Notes: generated by a model from the sequence alone, not told the origin. Counted from the stretch's first letter, positions 44,090 through 53,096 are shown. The stretch: 64,000 nucleotides of DNA from SLRI01 sp964402505 (GCA_964402505.1 CAYOCP010000004.1:124001-188000), one strand, 5' to 3'. Made by a program: numbers and translations.

Positions 44090-44139
44090 GGACGTTGACG
44101 ACCAACCACGCTGGAAAGCGATCGAGGAGGCAAGACAGG

Positions 44140-45609
44140 ATGCGAAAGATCAGGAAGAGGCTGGTGCTCGGGGTTTCGGCGGCAGCCGTCGCCACCGCAC
44201 TGCTAGCCGGCAGCGAGGCCCGCTCCGCCGACATCACCATCACCATGGCGGCACCCGACTGGCCGCCGACCCGCTTCATGAAGGAGGAGTTCGACCGCTC
44301 CTACAAGTCGCCGGACGGCCACAACACCGTGCTCGACATCGACTTCATTCCCTGGCCGAGCTTCTACGAGCGGGTGGCGGCGTCGCTCGCCTCGGGCGAG
44401 CAGAAGTACCAGATGATCGTCACCGACAGCCAGTGGCTGGGGGCCTTCGCCGAGGGCGGCTACTACAAGGACCTGACCGACATCATCGTCGCCGATCCCG
44501 ATCTCACGGCGATCATGAAGGACCTGCACCCGGCCCTGGTCTCGGCCTACTCGACCTACCCGCACAAGACCAAGGAGTTCATCGCCGCGAACGACTTCCC
44601 GGCGCCGGACACGCACTATTACGGCTTCCCGCAGTTCCCCGACACCTACGTCACCTATTACCGCGAGGACCTCTTCTGCAACGAGGGCGAGGCGGCGGCC
44701 TTCCAGGAGAAATACGGCGAGGCGCTGCCCTGCACCTACGAGGACTGGCAGGACGTCGATTGGGACACCTTCAAGAACATCGGCGAGTTCTTCAGGCGCG
44801 CCAAGGGCGAGCCGCTCGGTGACGGGGTCGCCGACGACGATTTCTACGGCATCGCCTATCAGGCCGGGAAGGGCTACGACTTCTCGACCATGGAGATCAA
44901 CGCCTTCATCTGGCAGCACGGCGGCTCGATCTGGGACGAGACCAAGGCACCCGAGGGCCAGGCGGAGGGCGTGGTCAACTCGGACGTCGCGATCGAGGCG
45001 CTCGAGCACTACCTCTCGCTGCTCCAGTACATGCCGCCGGTGGCGCAGACCGGACAGATGGACATCTTCGTCGTCCAGGACCTTTTCATGCAGGGCAAGG
45101 TGGCGGCGGCCATCGACTGGGTCGGCCTCGGCGAACCGGTCCTCGACCCCAAGGCTTCGGTCGTCTCCGACAAGTCGGCCTTCGGCCCGGCGCCCGGCCT
45201 GCGCAAGGACGACGGCTCGATCGACCGCACCGGCAATATCGGCGGGCAGCCCTTCGTGCTCACCACCTGGAACAGCGACGAGGTGACCAACGAGGCCATC
45301 AACGTCGTGAAGTGGTGGCTGACACCCGAGGTGCAGAGGAAGTTCGCCGCGGGCGGCGGCCAGTCCGGGCTCATGAGCGTCATGGCCGAGCCCGACTACA
45401 ACAGCCTCCGGCCCTGGAACCGGGCGCATGTCGAGATGCTCGACTGGCAGCGCGACGTGTGGCACGTGCCCGATTTCTTCGAGCTCATGACCCAGCAGCA
45501 GGAGGAGTTCGACCGGGCGATCACCGGACAGATCAGCGCCGCGGAGGCACTCGACAGCGTCGCCCGCTTCCAGCAGCAACTGCTCGAGGATGCCGGCCTG
45601 ATCGAATAG
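44140..45609 (+). CDS. ABC transporter sugar-type substrate-binding protein
   Basis: 489 residues with a signal peptide (RLVLGVSAAAVATALLAGSEARSA). The mature start DITITMAAPDWPPTRFMKEEFDRSY fits family 1 sugar-binding proteins, and the length is large for the class. GNIGGQPFVLTTWN and the WWLTPEVQRKFA segment are typical of sugar/polyol receptors. ATG 44140 follows GAGGAGGCAAG. It is followed by a strong UUCG-capped hairpin before the permease genes, which would keep its transcript more abundant. Confidence 0.9.
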   Translation: MRKIRKRLVLGVSAAAVATALLAGSEARSADITITMAAPDWPPTRFMKEEFDRSYKSPDGHNTVLDIDFIPWPSFYERVAASLASGEQKYQMIVTDSQWLGAFAEGGYYKDLTDIIVADPDLTAIMKDLHPALVSAYSTYPHKTKEFIAANDFPAPDTHYYGFPQFPDTYVTYYREDLFCNEGEAAAFQEKYGEALPCTYEDWQDVDWDTFKNIGEFFRRAKGEPLGDGVADDDFYGIAYQAGKGYDFSTMEINAFIWQHGGSIWDETKAPEGQAEGVVNSDVAIEALEHYLSLLQYMPPVAQTGQMDIFVVQDLFMQGKVAAAIDWVGLGEPVLDPKASVVSDKSAFGPAPGLRKDDGSIDRTGNIGGQPFVLTTWNSDEVTNEAINVVKWWLTPEVQRKFAAGGGQSGLMSVMAEPDYNSLRPWNRAHVEMLDWQRDVWHVPDFFELMTQQQEEFDRAITGQISAAEALDSVARFQQQLLEDAGLIE

Positions 45610-45617
45610 GCTCGACC

Positions 45618-45654
45618 GGTGCCGCGGCCCGGCTTCGGCCCCGGCCGCGGCACC
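45618..45654 (+). promoter_or_regulatory. Intercistronic UUCG-capped hairpin
   Basis: A 12-bp perfect stem (45618-45629 with 45643-45654) is topped by an inner GGC-TTCG-GCC tetraloop hairpin. It lies between the binding-protein gene and the first permease gene. Such structures commonly block 3' exonucleases and raise the level of the binding protein over the membrane subunits. Confidence 0.65.
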
Positions 45655-45699
45655 GCCCTCGCTGTGTCCTCACCCCTTCATCTATGAGACCGGACGACG

Positions 45700-46641
45700 A
45701 TGGCAGCAGCATCGCCGCATGACCGCACGGCAGCGCCGCAGGACGAGGGCGGCTTCCTCGCCTGGCTGATGGCGCCCGAGCGCCGCGGACCCCTGCTCGT
45801 GGCGCCGGCCATCATCGTGCTCGTCGTCATGAACATCTTCCCGCTGCTCTGGTCCTTCGGCCTCAGCTTCTTCAACTATCGCGCCAACCGCCAGGACGTG
45901 CCGGGCTTCGTGGGCCTGCGCTTCTATGAGCGGGTGCTTAACGATCCGGACGTGTGGGACCGCTTCCAGACCACGGCCATCATCGTCGGCTCGAGCGTCA
46001 TCCTGCAGCTCGTCATCGGCTTCCTCCTGGCCCTCATGTTCGCCCGCGAGTTCCCGCTTCGCCGCATCCTTTTGATGCTCGTGCTGGCACCCATGATGCT
46101 CTCCTTCGTCTCGGTCGGTGTCTTCTTCAAGCTCTACTACGAGCCGACCTTCGGCCTCTTGAGCCAGCTCGTCTCGATTTTCACCGGCGAGCCCTTCGTG
46201 CTGCTCGGCACGCCCACCGGCGCCATCATCGGCATCGTCGTCGCCGATGCCTGGATGTGGTCGCCCTTCGTCATGCTCCTGGTCCTCGCCGGCCTCGTCT
46301 CGGTGCCCAAATACCTCTACGAGGCGGCGGAGATCGATCGCGCCTCCTGGTGGCGGCGCTTCCGGACCATCACCTTTCCCTACATCAAGAGCCTCCTGCT
46401 GCTTGCCGTCCTCTTCCGCACCATCGAGACCTTCAAGCTCTTCGACATCGTCTACATCATCACCGAGGGCGGGCCCGGCTCGGCCACAGAGACCATCGCC
46501 GTCTTCACCTACCGCGTCGCCTTCCAGTTCTTCCGCACGAGCCAATCGGCGGCGCTCGCCTACATCATCCTCTTCGTCGTGATCGTGCTCACCAGCCTCT
46601 ATCTCTACGCCGTCCGGCAACGCGAGCAGGAGATCGGCTGA
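45700..46641 (+). CDS. ABC sugar importer permease 1 (MalF-like)
   Basis: 313 residues with six membrane spans. The coupling EAA motif reads YEAAEIDRASWWRRFRTITFP near residues 205-225. The C-terminal region (IVYIITEGGPGSATETIAVFTYRVAF) is typical of MalF/UgpA. ATG 45700 was chosen from the frame and homology. The stop overlaps the second permease start (TGATG). The cytosolic EAA loop should contact one of the two unlike ATPases. Confidence 0.92.
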   Translation: MAAASPHDRTAAPQDEGGFLAWLMAPERRGPLLVAPAIIVLVVMNIFPLLWSFGLSFFNYRANRQDVPGFVGLRFYERVLNDPDVWDRFQTTAIIVGSSVILQLVIGFLLALMFAREFPLRRILLMLVLAPMMLSFVSVGVFFKLYYEPTFGLLSQLVSIFTGEPFVLLGTPTGAIIGIVVADAWMWSPFVMLLVLAGLVSVPKYLYEAAEIDRASWWRRFRTITFPYIKSLLLLAVLFRTIETFKLFDIVYIITEGGPGSATETIAVFTYRVAFQFFRTSQSAALAYIILFVVIVLTSLYLYAVRQREQEIG

Positions 46642-47507
46642 TGGCGAGACCCCGCGAGATCGGCAAGGCGGGCTGGGGCTGGACCCTCTTCTCCGGCCTC
46701 GTCAGCCTCGTCTACTTCTTCCCCGTCCTCTGGATCGTCCTGACCGCGTTCAAGACGCGCACCGACGCCCTGGCCGTGCCGGCCAAGCTCTTCTTCACGC
46801 CGACCCTGCAGAACTTCATCAACGTCTTCTACCGCCGAAGCATCACAGCGGGCGCCTCGCAGGCGACCGAGTTCCCGCTCTACTTCTTCAACTCGATCTT
46901 CATCTCGGGCACCAGCGTGGCGCTTGCCATCGTCGTCGGCACGCTCGCCGCCTACGCCTTCTCGCGCCACCCCTTGCGCGGCAACGACACCTATCTCTTC
47001 ATCATCCTGACGACGCGCATGATGCCGCCCATCGTCGTGATCATCCCGATCTTCCTGATGTTCCGGCTGACCGGGCTCTCGGGCACCTATGCGGGCATCA
47101 TCCTGCTCTACACCGCCTTCAACATCCCGTTCTCGATCTGGCTCGTGAAGAGCTTCTTCGACGAGCTCAACCCCGAGATCGAGGACGCGGCCCGGATGGA
47201 CGGCGCCAACGAGCGGCGCGTCTTCTTCGGCGTCTGCCTGCCGCAGATCCTGGCCGGCCTCGCCGCCACCTTCGTCTTCGGCCTGATCCTCACCTGGAAC
47301 GAGTTCCTCTTCGCCCTCCTGCTCACCGGCGTCGAGACCCGCACCGTGCCGGTCGCCATGGCGCGCACCATGGGCGGCGAGGTGGGCGTCGATTACGGCC
47401 TGCTCGCCGCCATCGTCACCCTCTTCCTCGTGCCGATCTTCATCGTCACCTACATCCTGCAGAACCAACTCCTGCGCGGCGTCACCTTCGGCACGGTGAA
47501 GAAATGA
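46641..47507 (+). CDS. ABC sugar importer permease 2 (MalG-like)
   Basis: 288 residues with six membrane spans. The EAA loop reads IEDAARMDGANERRVFFGVCLP. MalG-type features include the RMMPPIVVIIPIFLMF span and the QNQLLRGVTFGTVKK C-terminus. The ATG overlaps the MalF-like stop by 1 base, and its stop overlaps the second ATPase start (ATGA). Co-translated part of the importer operon. Confidence 0.92.
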   Translation: MARPREIGKAGWGWTLFSGLVSLVYFFPVLWIVLTAFKTRTDALAVPAKLFFTPTLQNFINVFYRRSITAGASQATEFPLYFFNSIFISGTSVALAIVVGTLAAYAFSRHPLRGNDTYLFIILTTRMMPPIVVIIPIFLMFRLTGLSGTYAGIILLYTAFNIPFSIWLVKSFFDELNPEIEDAARMDGANERRVFFGVCLPQILAGLAATFVFGLILTWNEFLFALLLTGVETRTVPVAMARTMGGEVGVDYGLLAAIVTLFLVPIFIVTYILQNQLLRGVTFGTVKK

Positions 47508-48595
47508 CCATCGCGCTCGAGAAGCTCACCAAGCGCTTCGGCCCGCTCACCGCCGTCGACGCCATCGACCTCGAGATCGGCGACGGCGAGGTGCTCTGTC
47601 TCCTCGGCCCCTCGGGCTGCGGCAAGACCACCACCTTGCGCATGATCGCCGGGCTCGAATGGGCGACATCCGGCGACGTGCTGCTCGCCGGCAGGCGGGT
47701 CAACGACCTCGCGCCCCGCGACCGCAACGTCGCCATGAGCTTCCAGTTCTACGCCCTCTATCCGAGCCTGACCGTGGCCGAGAATCTGGCCTATCCGCTC
47801 TACGGCGAGGGCCTGAAGGGGTCCGAGATCAAGGCCAGGGTGGAGCAGGTGGCGCGCGTGCTGCAGCTCCAATCGATCCTGGACCGCAAGCCGGGCGAGC
47901 TCGCCGAGGGCGAGAAGCAGCGGGTCGCCGTCGGCCGCTCGATCATCCGCGAGCCCACCTGCTTTCTCTTCGACGAGCCCCTGTCGCGCCTCGACGTGCA
48001 GCTTCGCGAGGAGATGCGCGGCGAGATCAAGGAGGTGCTGCAGGGCCTGCGCCGCGCCACGGTGATCGTCACCCACGACCAGCTCGAGGCCCTGACCATG
48101 GCCGACCGCATCGCCGTGATGCGGGCCGGCGTCATCGAGCAGGTGGCGAGCCCGCACGACATCTTCCAGAAGCCCGACAACCTCTTCGTCGCGGGCTTCA
48201 TCGGCACGCCGGCTATGAACCTCGTGCCGGCGACGCTGACCGCCTTCGACGAGGGCCATGTCGGAACCTTCGCGGTCGAGGGCGGACAGACGCTGACCCT
48301 CGCGGTCGATCCGGCGGTGGGCCGGCTCGAGGCGAACGCCAAGGTCACCCTTGGCATCCGCCCGCGCAATCTCGAGGTGGTCCACGCAAGCGTGCCGGAC
48401 GGGCTCTCCTCGATCATCGACATCATCGAGCCCATGGGTGCCGAGACTTTGGCCCACCTGAACGACGGGCGGCACGACATCCGCGTCGTCACCGACTGGC
48501 GCACACCGCTCGAGGAGGGCGACCAGGTGCATGTCCGCTTCCTGCCGGGTGCCGTGCACGTCTTCGATTCCAGCGAGGAGGTGGTACGGTCGTGA
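47504..48595 (+). CDS. ABC importer ATPase 2 (MalK/UgpC-like), degraded signature motif
   Basis: 363 residues. Walker A GPSGCGKT (35-42), Q-loop FQFYALYP, Walker B FLFDE and the H-loop VTHDQ (His 191) are intact. The ABC signature, normally LSGGQ, is LAEGE (133-137), losing the Ser and one Gly that contact ATP in the partner subunit. The C-terminal OB-type domain is complete. The D-loop is LSRLD. It is distinct in sequence from ATPase 1, so a heterodimer with one canonical and one weak ATP site is inferred. Confidence 0.9.
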   Translation: MTIALEKLTKRFGPLTAVDAIDLEIGDGEVLCLLGPSGCGKTTTLRMIAGLEWATSGDVLLAGRRVNDLAPRDRNVAMSFQFYALYPSLTVAENLAYPLYGEGLKGSEIKARVEQVARVLQLQSILDRKPGELAEGEKQRVAVGRSIIREPTCFLFDEPLSRLDVQLREEMRGEIKEVLQGLRRATVIVTHDQLEALTMADRIAVMRAGVIEQVASPHDIFQKPDNLFVAGFIGTPAMNLVPATLTAFDEGHVGTFAVEGGQTLTLAVDPAVGRLEANAKVTLGIRPRNLEVVHASVPDGLSSIIDIIEPMGAETLAHLNDGRHDIRVVTDWRTPLEEGDQVHVRFLPGAVHVFDSSEEVVRS

Positions 48596-48918
48596 GCCGG
48601 GCATCGCCGAACGTCGCGGGCGAGGGCGGCATGAGCCGCCGCCAGGCCCGGTTCATCGAGTACACGATCATCACGCTCGCCGTGGTCGCCGTCCTTCTGA
48701 TCTTCCAGCCCTTCTCGCTCACCCTCTTCTCGATCGGCTGCGTCGGTGTCGTGGTCACCGGCCTCGCCTTCAACCTCGTTCCGTTCTGCCGGCCCGGCGT
48801 GCCACTCGGAACCCTGGCAAGGGTGATCGTCATCGTGCTGGTCATCCTCGGCATCGCCGCCCTTCTCGGCATCGCCACCGCCTATCTCTACGTCTGGTAT
48901 CTCGGCACGCTGCGCTGA
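48592..48918 (+). CDS. Small membrane protein of the ABC importer operon
   Basis: 108 residues with three predicted membrane spans (YTIITLAVVAVLLIFQ, LFSIGCVGVVVTGLAFNLV, VIVIVLVILGIAALLGIATAYLYVW). The GTG start at 48592 overlaps the ATPase 2 stop (GTGA) and has AGGAGGT 9 bases upstream; the ATG at 48631 is an alternative. Small extra membrane proteins of unknown role occur in some sugar-alcohol and glycerol ABC operons. I cannot name a family. Confidence 0.7.
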   Translation: MSRASPNVAGEGGMSRRQARFIEYTIITLAVVAVLLIFQPFSLTLFSIGCVGVVVTGLAFNLVPFCRPGVPLGTLARVIVIVLVILGIAALLGIATAYLYVWYLGTLR

Positions 48919-48964
48919 GCGGCGTCGTGCCGGCGCCGTGCCGCGCCAAGGGAGCGATCGCGTC

Positions 48965-49294
48965 ATGAAGAAAATCCATTTCATCGAGCTCGGTACCGGC
49001 GTCGATCTGCGCGGTGGCAGCGTCGCCAAGGCCGCCCTGCGCGCCGTGCGAAACGCCATCGGCCACAACCTCCTGCCTTCGGTGCCGGATCTCGTCGGCG
49101 GCGATCTCGACCGGCTGCAGGTGCTCGTGAAGCTGGCCGTGCCGGTGGACGGGCCCATTGACGAAGCCGCCATCCGAAAGGTCCTGCCGGTCGGCACGGT
49201 GACCTTCGAGGTGACCCGGGGCGGCATGGTGACCGACAACGGCATCGGCGACCAGGCGCTGATGGTGAACGCCGCCGTCGTCGTCGGCATCTGA
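48965..49294 (+). CDS. Lin0512 family protein
   Basis: 109 residues. The family pattern is clear: HFIELGTGVDLRGGSVAKAALRAVRNAI at the start, then LVKLAVPVD and GGMVTDNGIGDQALMVNAAVVVGI at the end. Function of the family is unknown, and the fold is predicted alpha/beta. It lies 46 bases after the importer operon on the same strand and is followed by a GC-rich hairpin, so it may be the last gene of that unit. Confidence 0.85.
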   Translation: MKKIHFIELGTGVDLRGGSVAKAALRAVRNAIGHNLLPSVPDLVGGDLDRLQVLVKLAVPVDGPIDEAAIRKVLPVGTVTFEVTRGGMVTDNGIGDQALMVNAAVVVGI

Positions 49295-49301
49295 CCCGCA
49301 A

Positions 49302-49335
49302 GGGCCGGCGGCCTCGATCGGGGTTGCGCCGGCCC
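49302..49335 (+). terminator. GC-rich hairpin after Lin0512 gene
   Basis: GGGCCGGCG (49302-49310) pairs perfectly with CGCCGGCCC (49327-49335) across 16 bases, just after the stop. It is a plausible end for the ABC importer transcript, although no T-run follows. Confidence 0.45.
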
Positions 49336-49525
49336 CACCGCGTCGACCTCGGCCGCCTCGCCCGGATCCGCGAGCGAAAAACTGCGATACGGGGCGCTTC
49401 ATCCGCTTCAAATCGAAGCGGCGCAGGGCCAGAGCCTTGATATGGATCAAATCGCATCGGCCGGAGGTCGCGCAGGCTCAGGCCTGCTCGCACTGCCGGC
49501 GAAGGCGTCAGCGAAGAAGAAGGCC

Positions 49526-49642
49526 ATGATGCATGGTGACGGGTGGGGTCACGGGATGGGTTTCGGCTGGATTTTCGGCCTTCTCGTCCTGATTCTCCTG
49601 ATTCTGGCCATCGCCGCGCTGATCAAGCATCTGCACAAGTGA
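49526..49642 (+). CDS. 38-residue single-span membrane protein
   Basis: MMHGDGWGHGMGFGWIFGLL opens a peptide with a His/Gly/Trp-rich N-terminus, a single long hydrophobic span and a basic tail (IKHLHK). Such short MHGDGWG-type proteins are common in alphaproteobacteria, often near metal or redox genes. AAGAAGAAGG precedes the ATG. It lies 17 bases upstream of a DUF302 gene, so the two are probably co-transcribed. Confidence 0.6.
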   Translation: MMHGDGWGHGMGFGWIFGLLVLILLILAIAALIKHLHK

Positions 49643-49659
49643 ACGAGAAAGGAAACGCG

Positions 49660-50046
49660 ATGACCTACACCATCAATCGAACGATCCCGAACGAGACCAT
49701 TGATGCCGTCGAGAGCCGCGCACGCGAGGCGCTCGCCGGCCAGGGGTTCGGCATCCTGACCGAGATCGACGTCGAGGCGACGATGAAGATGAAGCTCGAT
49801 GTGGAGATGCCCGGCTACCGGATTCTCGGCGCCTGCAATCCCGGGATGGCGCATCGGGCGATAGGCGTCGAGCCACGCGTCGGCGCGATGCTGCCCTGTA
49901 ACGTGATCCTGCGCGAGGTGGAGGGCGGGGTCGAGATCGGCGCCGTCGATCCGGTCGCGTCGATGCAGGCGATCGACAACGCCGACTTGAAGGCGATCGC
50001 CGAGCAGGTGCGCGATCTTCTGGCCAAGGCCGTGCAAGCGATCTGA
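49660..50046 (+). CDS. DUF302 family protein
   Basis: 128 residues. The family pattern is visible: a start TINRTIPNETIDAVESRAREALAGQGFGILTEIDV, the centre YRILGACNPGMAHRAI, and LPCNVILREVEGG. The fold is a compact alpha/beta sandwich, and the function is unknown; members are often tied to stress or metal response. ATG 49660 follows GAGAAAGGAAACGCG. It pairs with the upstream 38-residue membrane protein. Confidence 0.88.
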   Translation: MTYTINRTIPNETIDAVESRAREALAGQGFGILTEIDVEATMKMKLDVEMPGYRILGACNPGMAHRAIGVEPRVGAMLPCNVILREVEGGVEIGAVDPVASMQAIDNADLKAIAEQVRDLLAKAVQAI

Positions 50047-50200
50047 GAGGCTCGCGCGACCCGTTCCGACGGCCGCCCGAGCCGGCGCATGTCCGGCGCC
50101 CGATCCGCCGCCAGGGCGTTGACCTGCCGGAAGCCGACGTCTAGGAGCCTTTTCGAGCAATGGACATGGCCTGCGCGCGGGGCAGGGGGCGACCGGGGAC

Positions 50201-51586
50201 GTGAGCGCTGATCTCTTTCTCGTCGGCAACGGCGCCGGCTTCTCGGGCGACCGCATCGATGCGCCCATTCCGGTCGTCCGCACCCTGCAGGCGCGCGGCC
50301 TGCCGGCGGCCATCTTCTTCGAGGTTTTGGGCGAGCGCACCGTGGCTTTGGCCCAACTCGAGCGCCGCCGCGATCCCGAGCGCGGCTTCGAGCCCATGCT
50401 CGAGCGGCTGCTGCAGCCGATCCTCGGGAATTGCGTGCGGGCAGGCATCAAGATCATCGGCAATTTCGGCGGCGCCAATCCGCGAGGTGCCGCCCGCTGC
50501 ATCGCCCGGCTGGCGCTGGAGCAGGGTCTGCCCGGGCTTCGGATCGGCTTCATCGAAGGCGACGACATCCGCGCGACCGTGCCGCTCGCCGGGCTCGAGG
50601 TCTACGAGGCGGATGCCGCCATCGACGTGAAGAATGGCGCTCTCGTTGCCGCCAACGCCTATCTCGACGCGGCGCCCCTGGTCGAGGCGCTGCGCCAGGG
50701 GGCCGACATCGTCGTCACCGGGCGCACCGGTGATCCTTCCCTCGTGGTTGCACCCCTGATCCATCATTTCGACTGGGACCCCGACGACTGGCAGCGGATC
50801 GCGACCGGCGCCACGGCGGGACACCTCCTCGAATGCGGCGCCCAGGTCTCGGGCGGGGTGTTCTTCGATCCGGGCTACAAGGACATCCCCGATCCCGCGA
50901 ATATCGGCTTCCCCATCGCCGAGATCGGCCGCGACGGCAGCCTGCTCGTGACCAAGGCCGCAGACACGGGCGGTGCGGTCGATCTTCGCTCGGTCAAGGA
51001 GCAGCTCCTCTACGAGGTTCACGATCCGGCCGCCTACGTGACCCCGGACGTGGTGCTCGACATGACGGGAATCGAGCTCGAGCAGGAGGGACCCGACAGG
51101 GTGCGCGTCTTGGGCATGCGCGGCCGGCCGCGGCCGGAGCGGCTCAAGGTCACCGCCTCCTTCGAGGGCGGGTTTCTCGGCGAGGGCGAGGTCTCGGTCG
51201 CCGGCCCCAATGCCCTCGCACGCGCAAGGGCCACGGCTCGGGTGCTGCGGCAGCGGGTCCGGCAGCGCGGTCTGACCGTCCGTCTGCGCGTTGACCTGAT
51301 CGGCGTCGACAGCGTGCACGACAGCGACGACGGTGCGCTGCATCGCGTTTATGCAGGGCCCGAGCCGCACGACATTCGCATTCGCCTCGCCGCGTCCGGT
51401 GCCGAGGCCGATGATGTCGACCAGGCCGCACGCGAGGTGCTGGCCCTCCTCTGCTGTGGCACGGCAGGCACGGGCGGCGCCCGCTGGCGCACCACGCAGC
51501 GGATCGTCACCCGCTCCTACCTGGCCGACCGCTCCTCGGTGAAGGCGAGGGCGCATTGCCTGAGAGCATCGGAGCTCGCGAATTGA
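50201..51586 (+). CDS. AtuA family (DUF1446) acyclic terpene utilization-like protein
   Basis: 461 residues. Family blocks include LVGNGAGFSGDRIDAP at the start, IIGNFGGANPRGAARCIARLA, DIVVTGRTGDPSLVVAPLIHHFDW, GHLLECGAQVSGG and a conserved LTVRLRVDLIGVDS. AtuA was first linked to growth on acyclic terpenes such as citronellol, but most homologues, like this one, sit beside TRAP transporters and have no known reaction. The GTG start at 50201 gives the family N-terminus. It is followed by its usual small partner and TRAP system 4. Confidence 0.9.
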   Translation: MSADLFLVGNGAGFSGDRIDAPIPVVRTLQARGLPAAIFFEVLGERTVALAQLERRRDPERGFEPMLERLLQPILGNCVRAGIKIIGNFGGANPRGAARCIARLALEQGLPGLRIGFIEGDDIRATVPLAGLEVYEADAAIDVKNGALVAANAYLDAAPLVEALRQGADIVVTGRTGDPSLVVAPLIHHFDWDPDDWQRIATGATAGHLLECGAQVSGGVFFDPGYKDIPDPANIGFPIAEIGRDGSLLVTKAADTGGAVDLRSVKEQLLYEVHDPAAYVTPDVVLDMTGIELEQEGPDRVRVLGMRGRPRPERLKVTASFEGGFLGEGEVSVAGPNALARARATARVLRQRVRQRGLTVRLRVDLIGVDSVHDSDDGALHRVYAGPEPHDIRIRLAASGAEADDVDQAAREVLALLCCGTAGTGGARWRTTQRIVTRSYLADRSSVKARAHCLRASELAN

Positions 51587-51603
51587 GTGCGCAGGGCGAA
51601 GCC

Positions 51604-51981
51604 ATGATGGAGGTGCCGCTGCACGAGGTCGCCCACGGTCGCGCCGGCGACAAGGGCAACCGGCTCAACATCAGCCTGATCCCCTACCACGCCGACGCCT
51701 ACCCGCATCTGGCCCGCCAGGTGACGCCGGAGCGCGTCCACGACCTCTTCCGCCATCGCGGCGCCACAGGCGTCGTCCGCTACGACCTGCCGAGGCTGCA
51801 CGCCTTCAACTTCGTCATCGACGACGTGCTCGAAGGCGGCGTCAACACGTCCCTGAACCTCGACGGCCACGGCAAGACCCAGTCCTTCCGCCTGCTGGCG
51901 CTCACCGTCACCGTGCCGCGCCATTGCCTTCATCCGAACAGCCCATTCGCCAACCCCATATCCGAGGGAGGAACCCGATGA
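51604..51981 (+). CDS. AtuA-associated small domain protein
   Basis: 125 residues. VPLHEVAHGRAGDKGNRLNISLI at the start is the pattern of the small ferredoxin-fold domain that is fused to or encoded next to AtuA proteins. The ATG at 51604 is chosen because the family N-terminus begins here; an in-frame TTG at 51556 would overlap atuA. The stop overlaps the dctP start (ATGA). Co-translation with the transporter gene supports a shared substrate. Confidence 0.82.
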   Translation: MMEVPLHEVAHGRAGDKGNRLNISLIPYHADAYPHLARQVTPERVHDLFRHRGATGVVRYDLPRLHAFNFVIDDVLEGGVNTSLNLDGHGKTQSFRLLALTVTVPRHCLHPNSPFANPISEGGTR

Positions 51982-53018
51982 AGAAGCTTCTGGGCTCGAC
52001 CTGCGTCGCCGCGCTGGCACTCGTCGGCCTCATGGCCGGCACGGCCGATGCACGGGTCTACCGCCTGCAGACCAGCCAGAACGCCGGTGACTTCACCCTG
52101 CAGTACCTGCAGAACGAGTGGGTGCCGAAGCTCACCGCCATGTCGGAGGGCGAGATCGAGCTCGAGCTCCTGCCGATCGGCGCGGTCGTCCCGCCGGCCG
52201 AGATGCTGGACGCGGTCTCGGTCGGGATTCTCGACGGCATGCACGAGGCGGTCTCGCGCTTCACCGGCAAGGACCCCGCCTACGGCATGTTCGCCGACAT
52301 GGTGGGTGCCTACGACAATGCCGACCAGGGCCAGACCATGTGCTTCAACGCCGGCGGCCGCGAGTTTCTGCAGAAGCTCCACGACGTCTACGCGGACGGC
52401 CGGGTGCACGTCGTCGGCTGCGGCCCTTACACCCGCGAGTCCCTGCCGGCGAAAGTGCCGATCCGCAGCCCCGAGGATCTGAAGGGGCTCAAGATCCGGG
52501 CACCAGAGGGCCTGCCGGCCGAGCTCTTCAGCCGGGCCGGAGCGGTCTCGGTGCCGATTCCCTTCTCCGAGGTCTACACCTCGCTCGAGAAGGGCATCAT
52601 CGACGCGGCCGATGCCAGCGCCTACATCAACAATGACGCGACCGGCCTGCACAAGGTGGCACCCTACCCGATCTTTCCGGGCATCCACAGCCAGGCGATC
52701 CTGCATCTGGCCTTCAACCAGGACGTCTGGGACGGCTTCACCGACGCCCAGAAAGCCATGATCGAGACCTGGTACGCCGCGGCGCTGCCCGATCTGCGGC
52801 GCCACGCCGATCTCCTCGACCGCGAGCTCGTCGCTCGCGACAAGGCCGGCGAGGGCGACGTCAAGGAGGTGATCGACTGGAGCCAGGAGGATCGCGATGC
52901 CTTCCGCAAGATCGCGGCCGGGGTCTGGCAGGACTACGCCAAGCTCTCGCCCCTGGCCCAGGAAGCCTATGATGTCCAGGCCGATTTCCTGCGCCAGTAC
53001 GGTGCGATGAAGGACTGA
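51978..53018 (+). CDS. TRAP transporter substrate-binding protein (DctP family), system 4
   Basis: 346 residues with a signal peptide (LLGSTCVAALALVGLMAGTADA). The mature start RVYRLQTSQNAGDFTLQYL and the central segment LKIRAPEGLPAELFSRAGAVSVPIPF are family-typical. ATG 51978 overlaps the preceding stop and has GAGGGAGG upstream. It follows the two AtuA-type genes and precedes the fused permease gene. A 12-bp hairpin starts at its stop codon. Confidence 0.92.
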   Translation: MKKLLGSTCVAALALVGLMAGTADARVYRLQTSQNAGDFTLQYLQNEWVPKLTAMSEGEIELELLPIGAVVPPAEMLDAVSVGILDGMHEAVSRFTGKDPAYGMFADMVGAYDNADQGQTMCFNAGGREFLQKLHDVYADGRVHVVGCGPYTRESLPAKVPIRSPEDLKGLKIRAPEGLPAELFSRAGAVSVPIPFSEVYTSLEKGIIDAADASAYINNDATGLHKVAPYPIFPGIHSQAILHLAFNQDVWDGFTDAQKAMIETWYAAALPDLRRHADLLDRELVARDKAGEGDVKEVIDWSQEDRDAFRKIAAGVWQDYAKLSPLAQEAYDVQADFLRQYGAMKD

Positions 53019-53067
53019 CCCCGCCGCCACCCCGTCGCCCGGAAGAGCCGGCCGGGGCGGCGGGGTC
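53017..53067 (+). promoter_or_regulatory. Intercistronic hairpin between dctP and dctQM
   Basis: GACCCCGCCGCC (53017-53028, starting in the stop codon) pairs perfectly with GGCGGCGGGGTC (53056-53067), with further GC pairing inside the loop. As with the ABC operon, it lies between the binding-protein gene and the permease gene and is likely to favour binding-protein mRNA. Confidence 0.6.
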
Positions 53068-53096
53068 CTCCCCGACCACCTGCCCGAACCGGGGTG

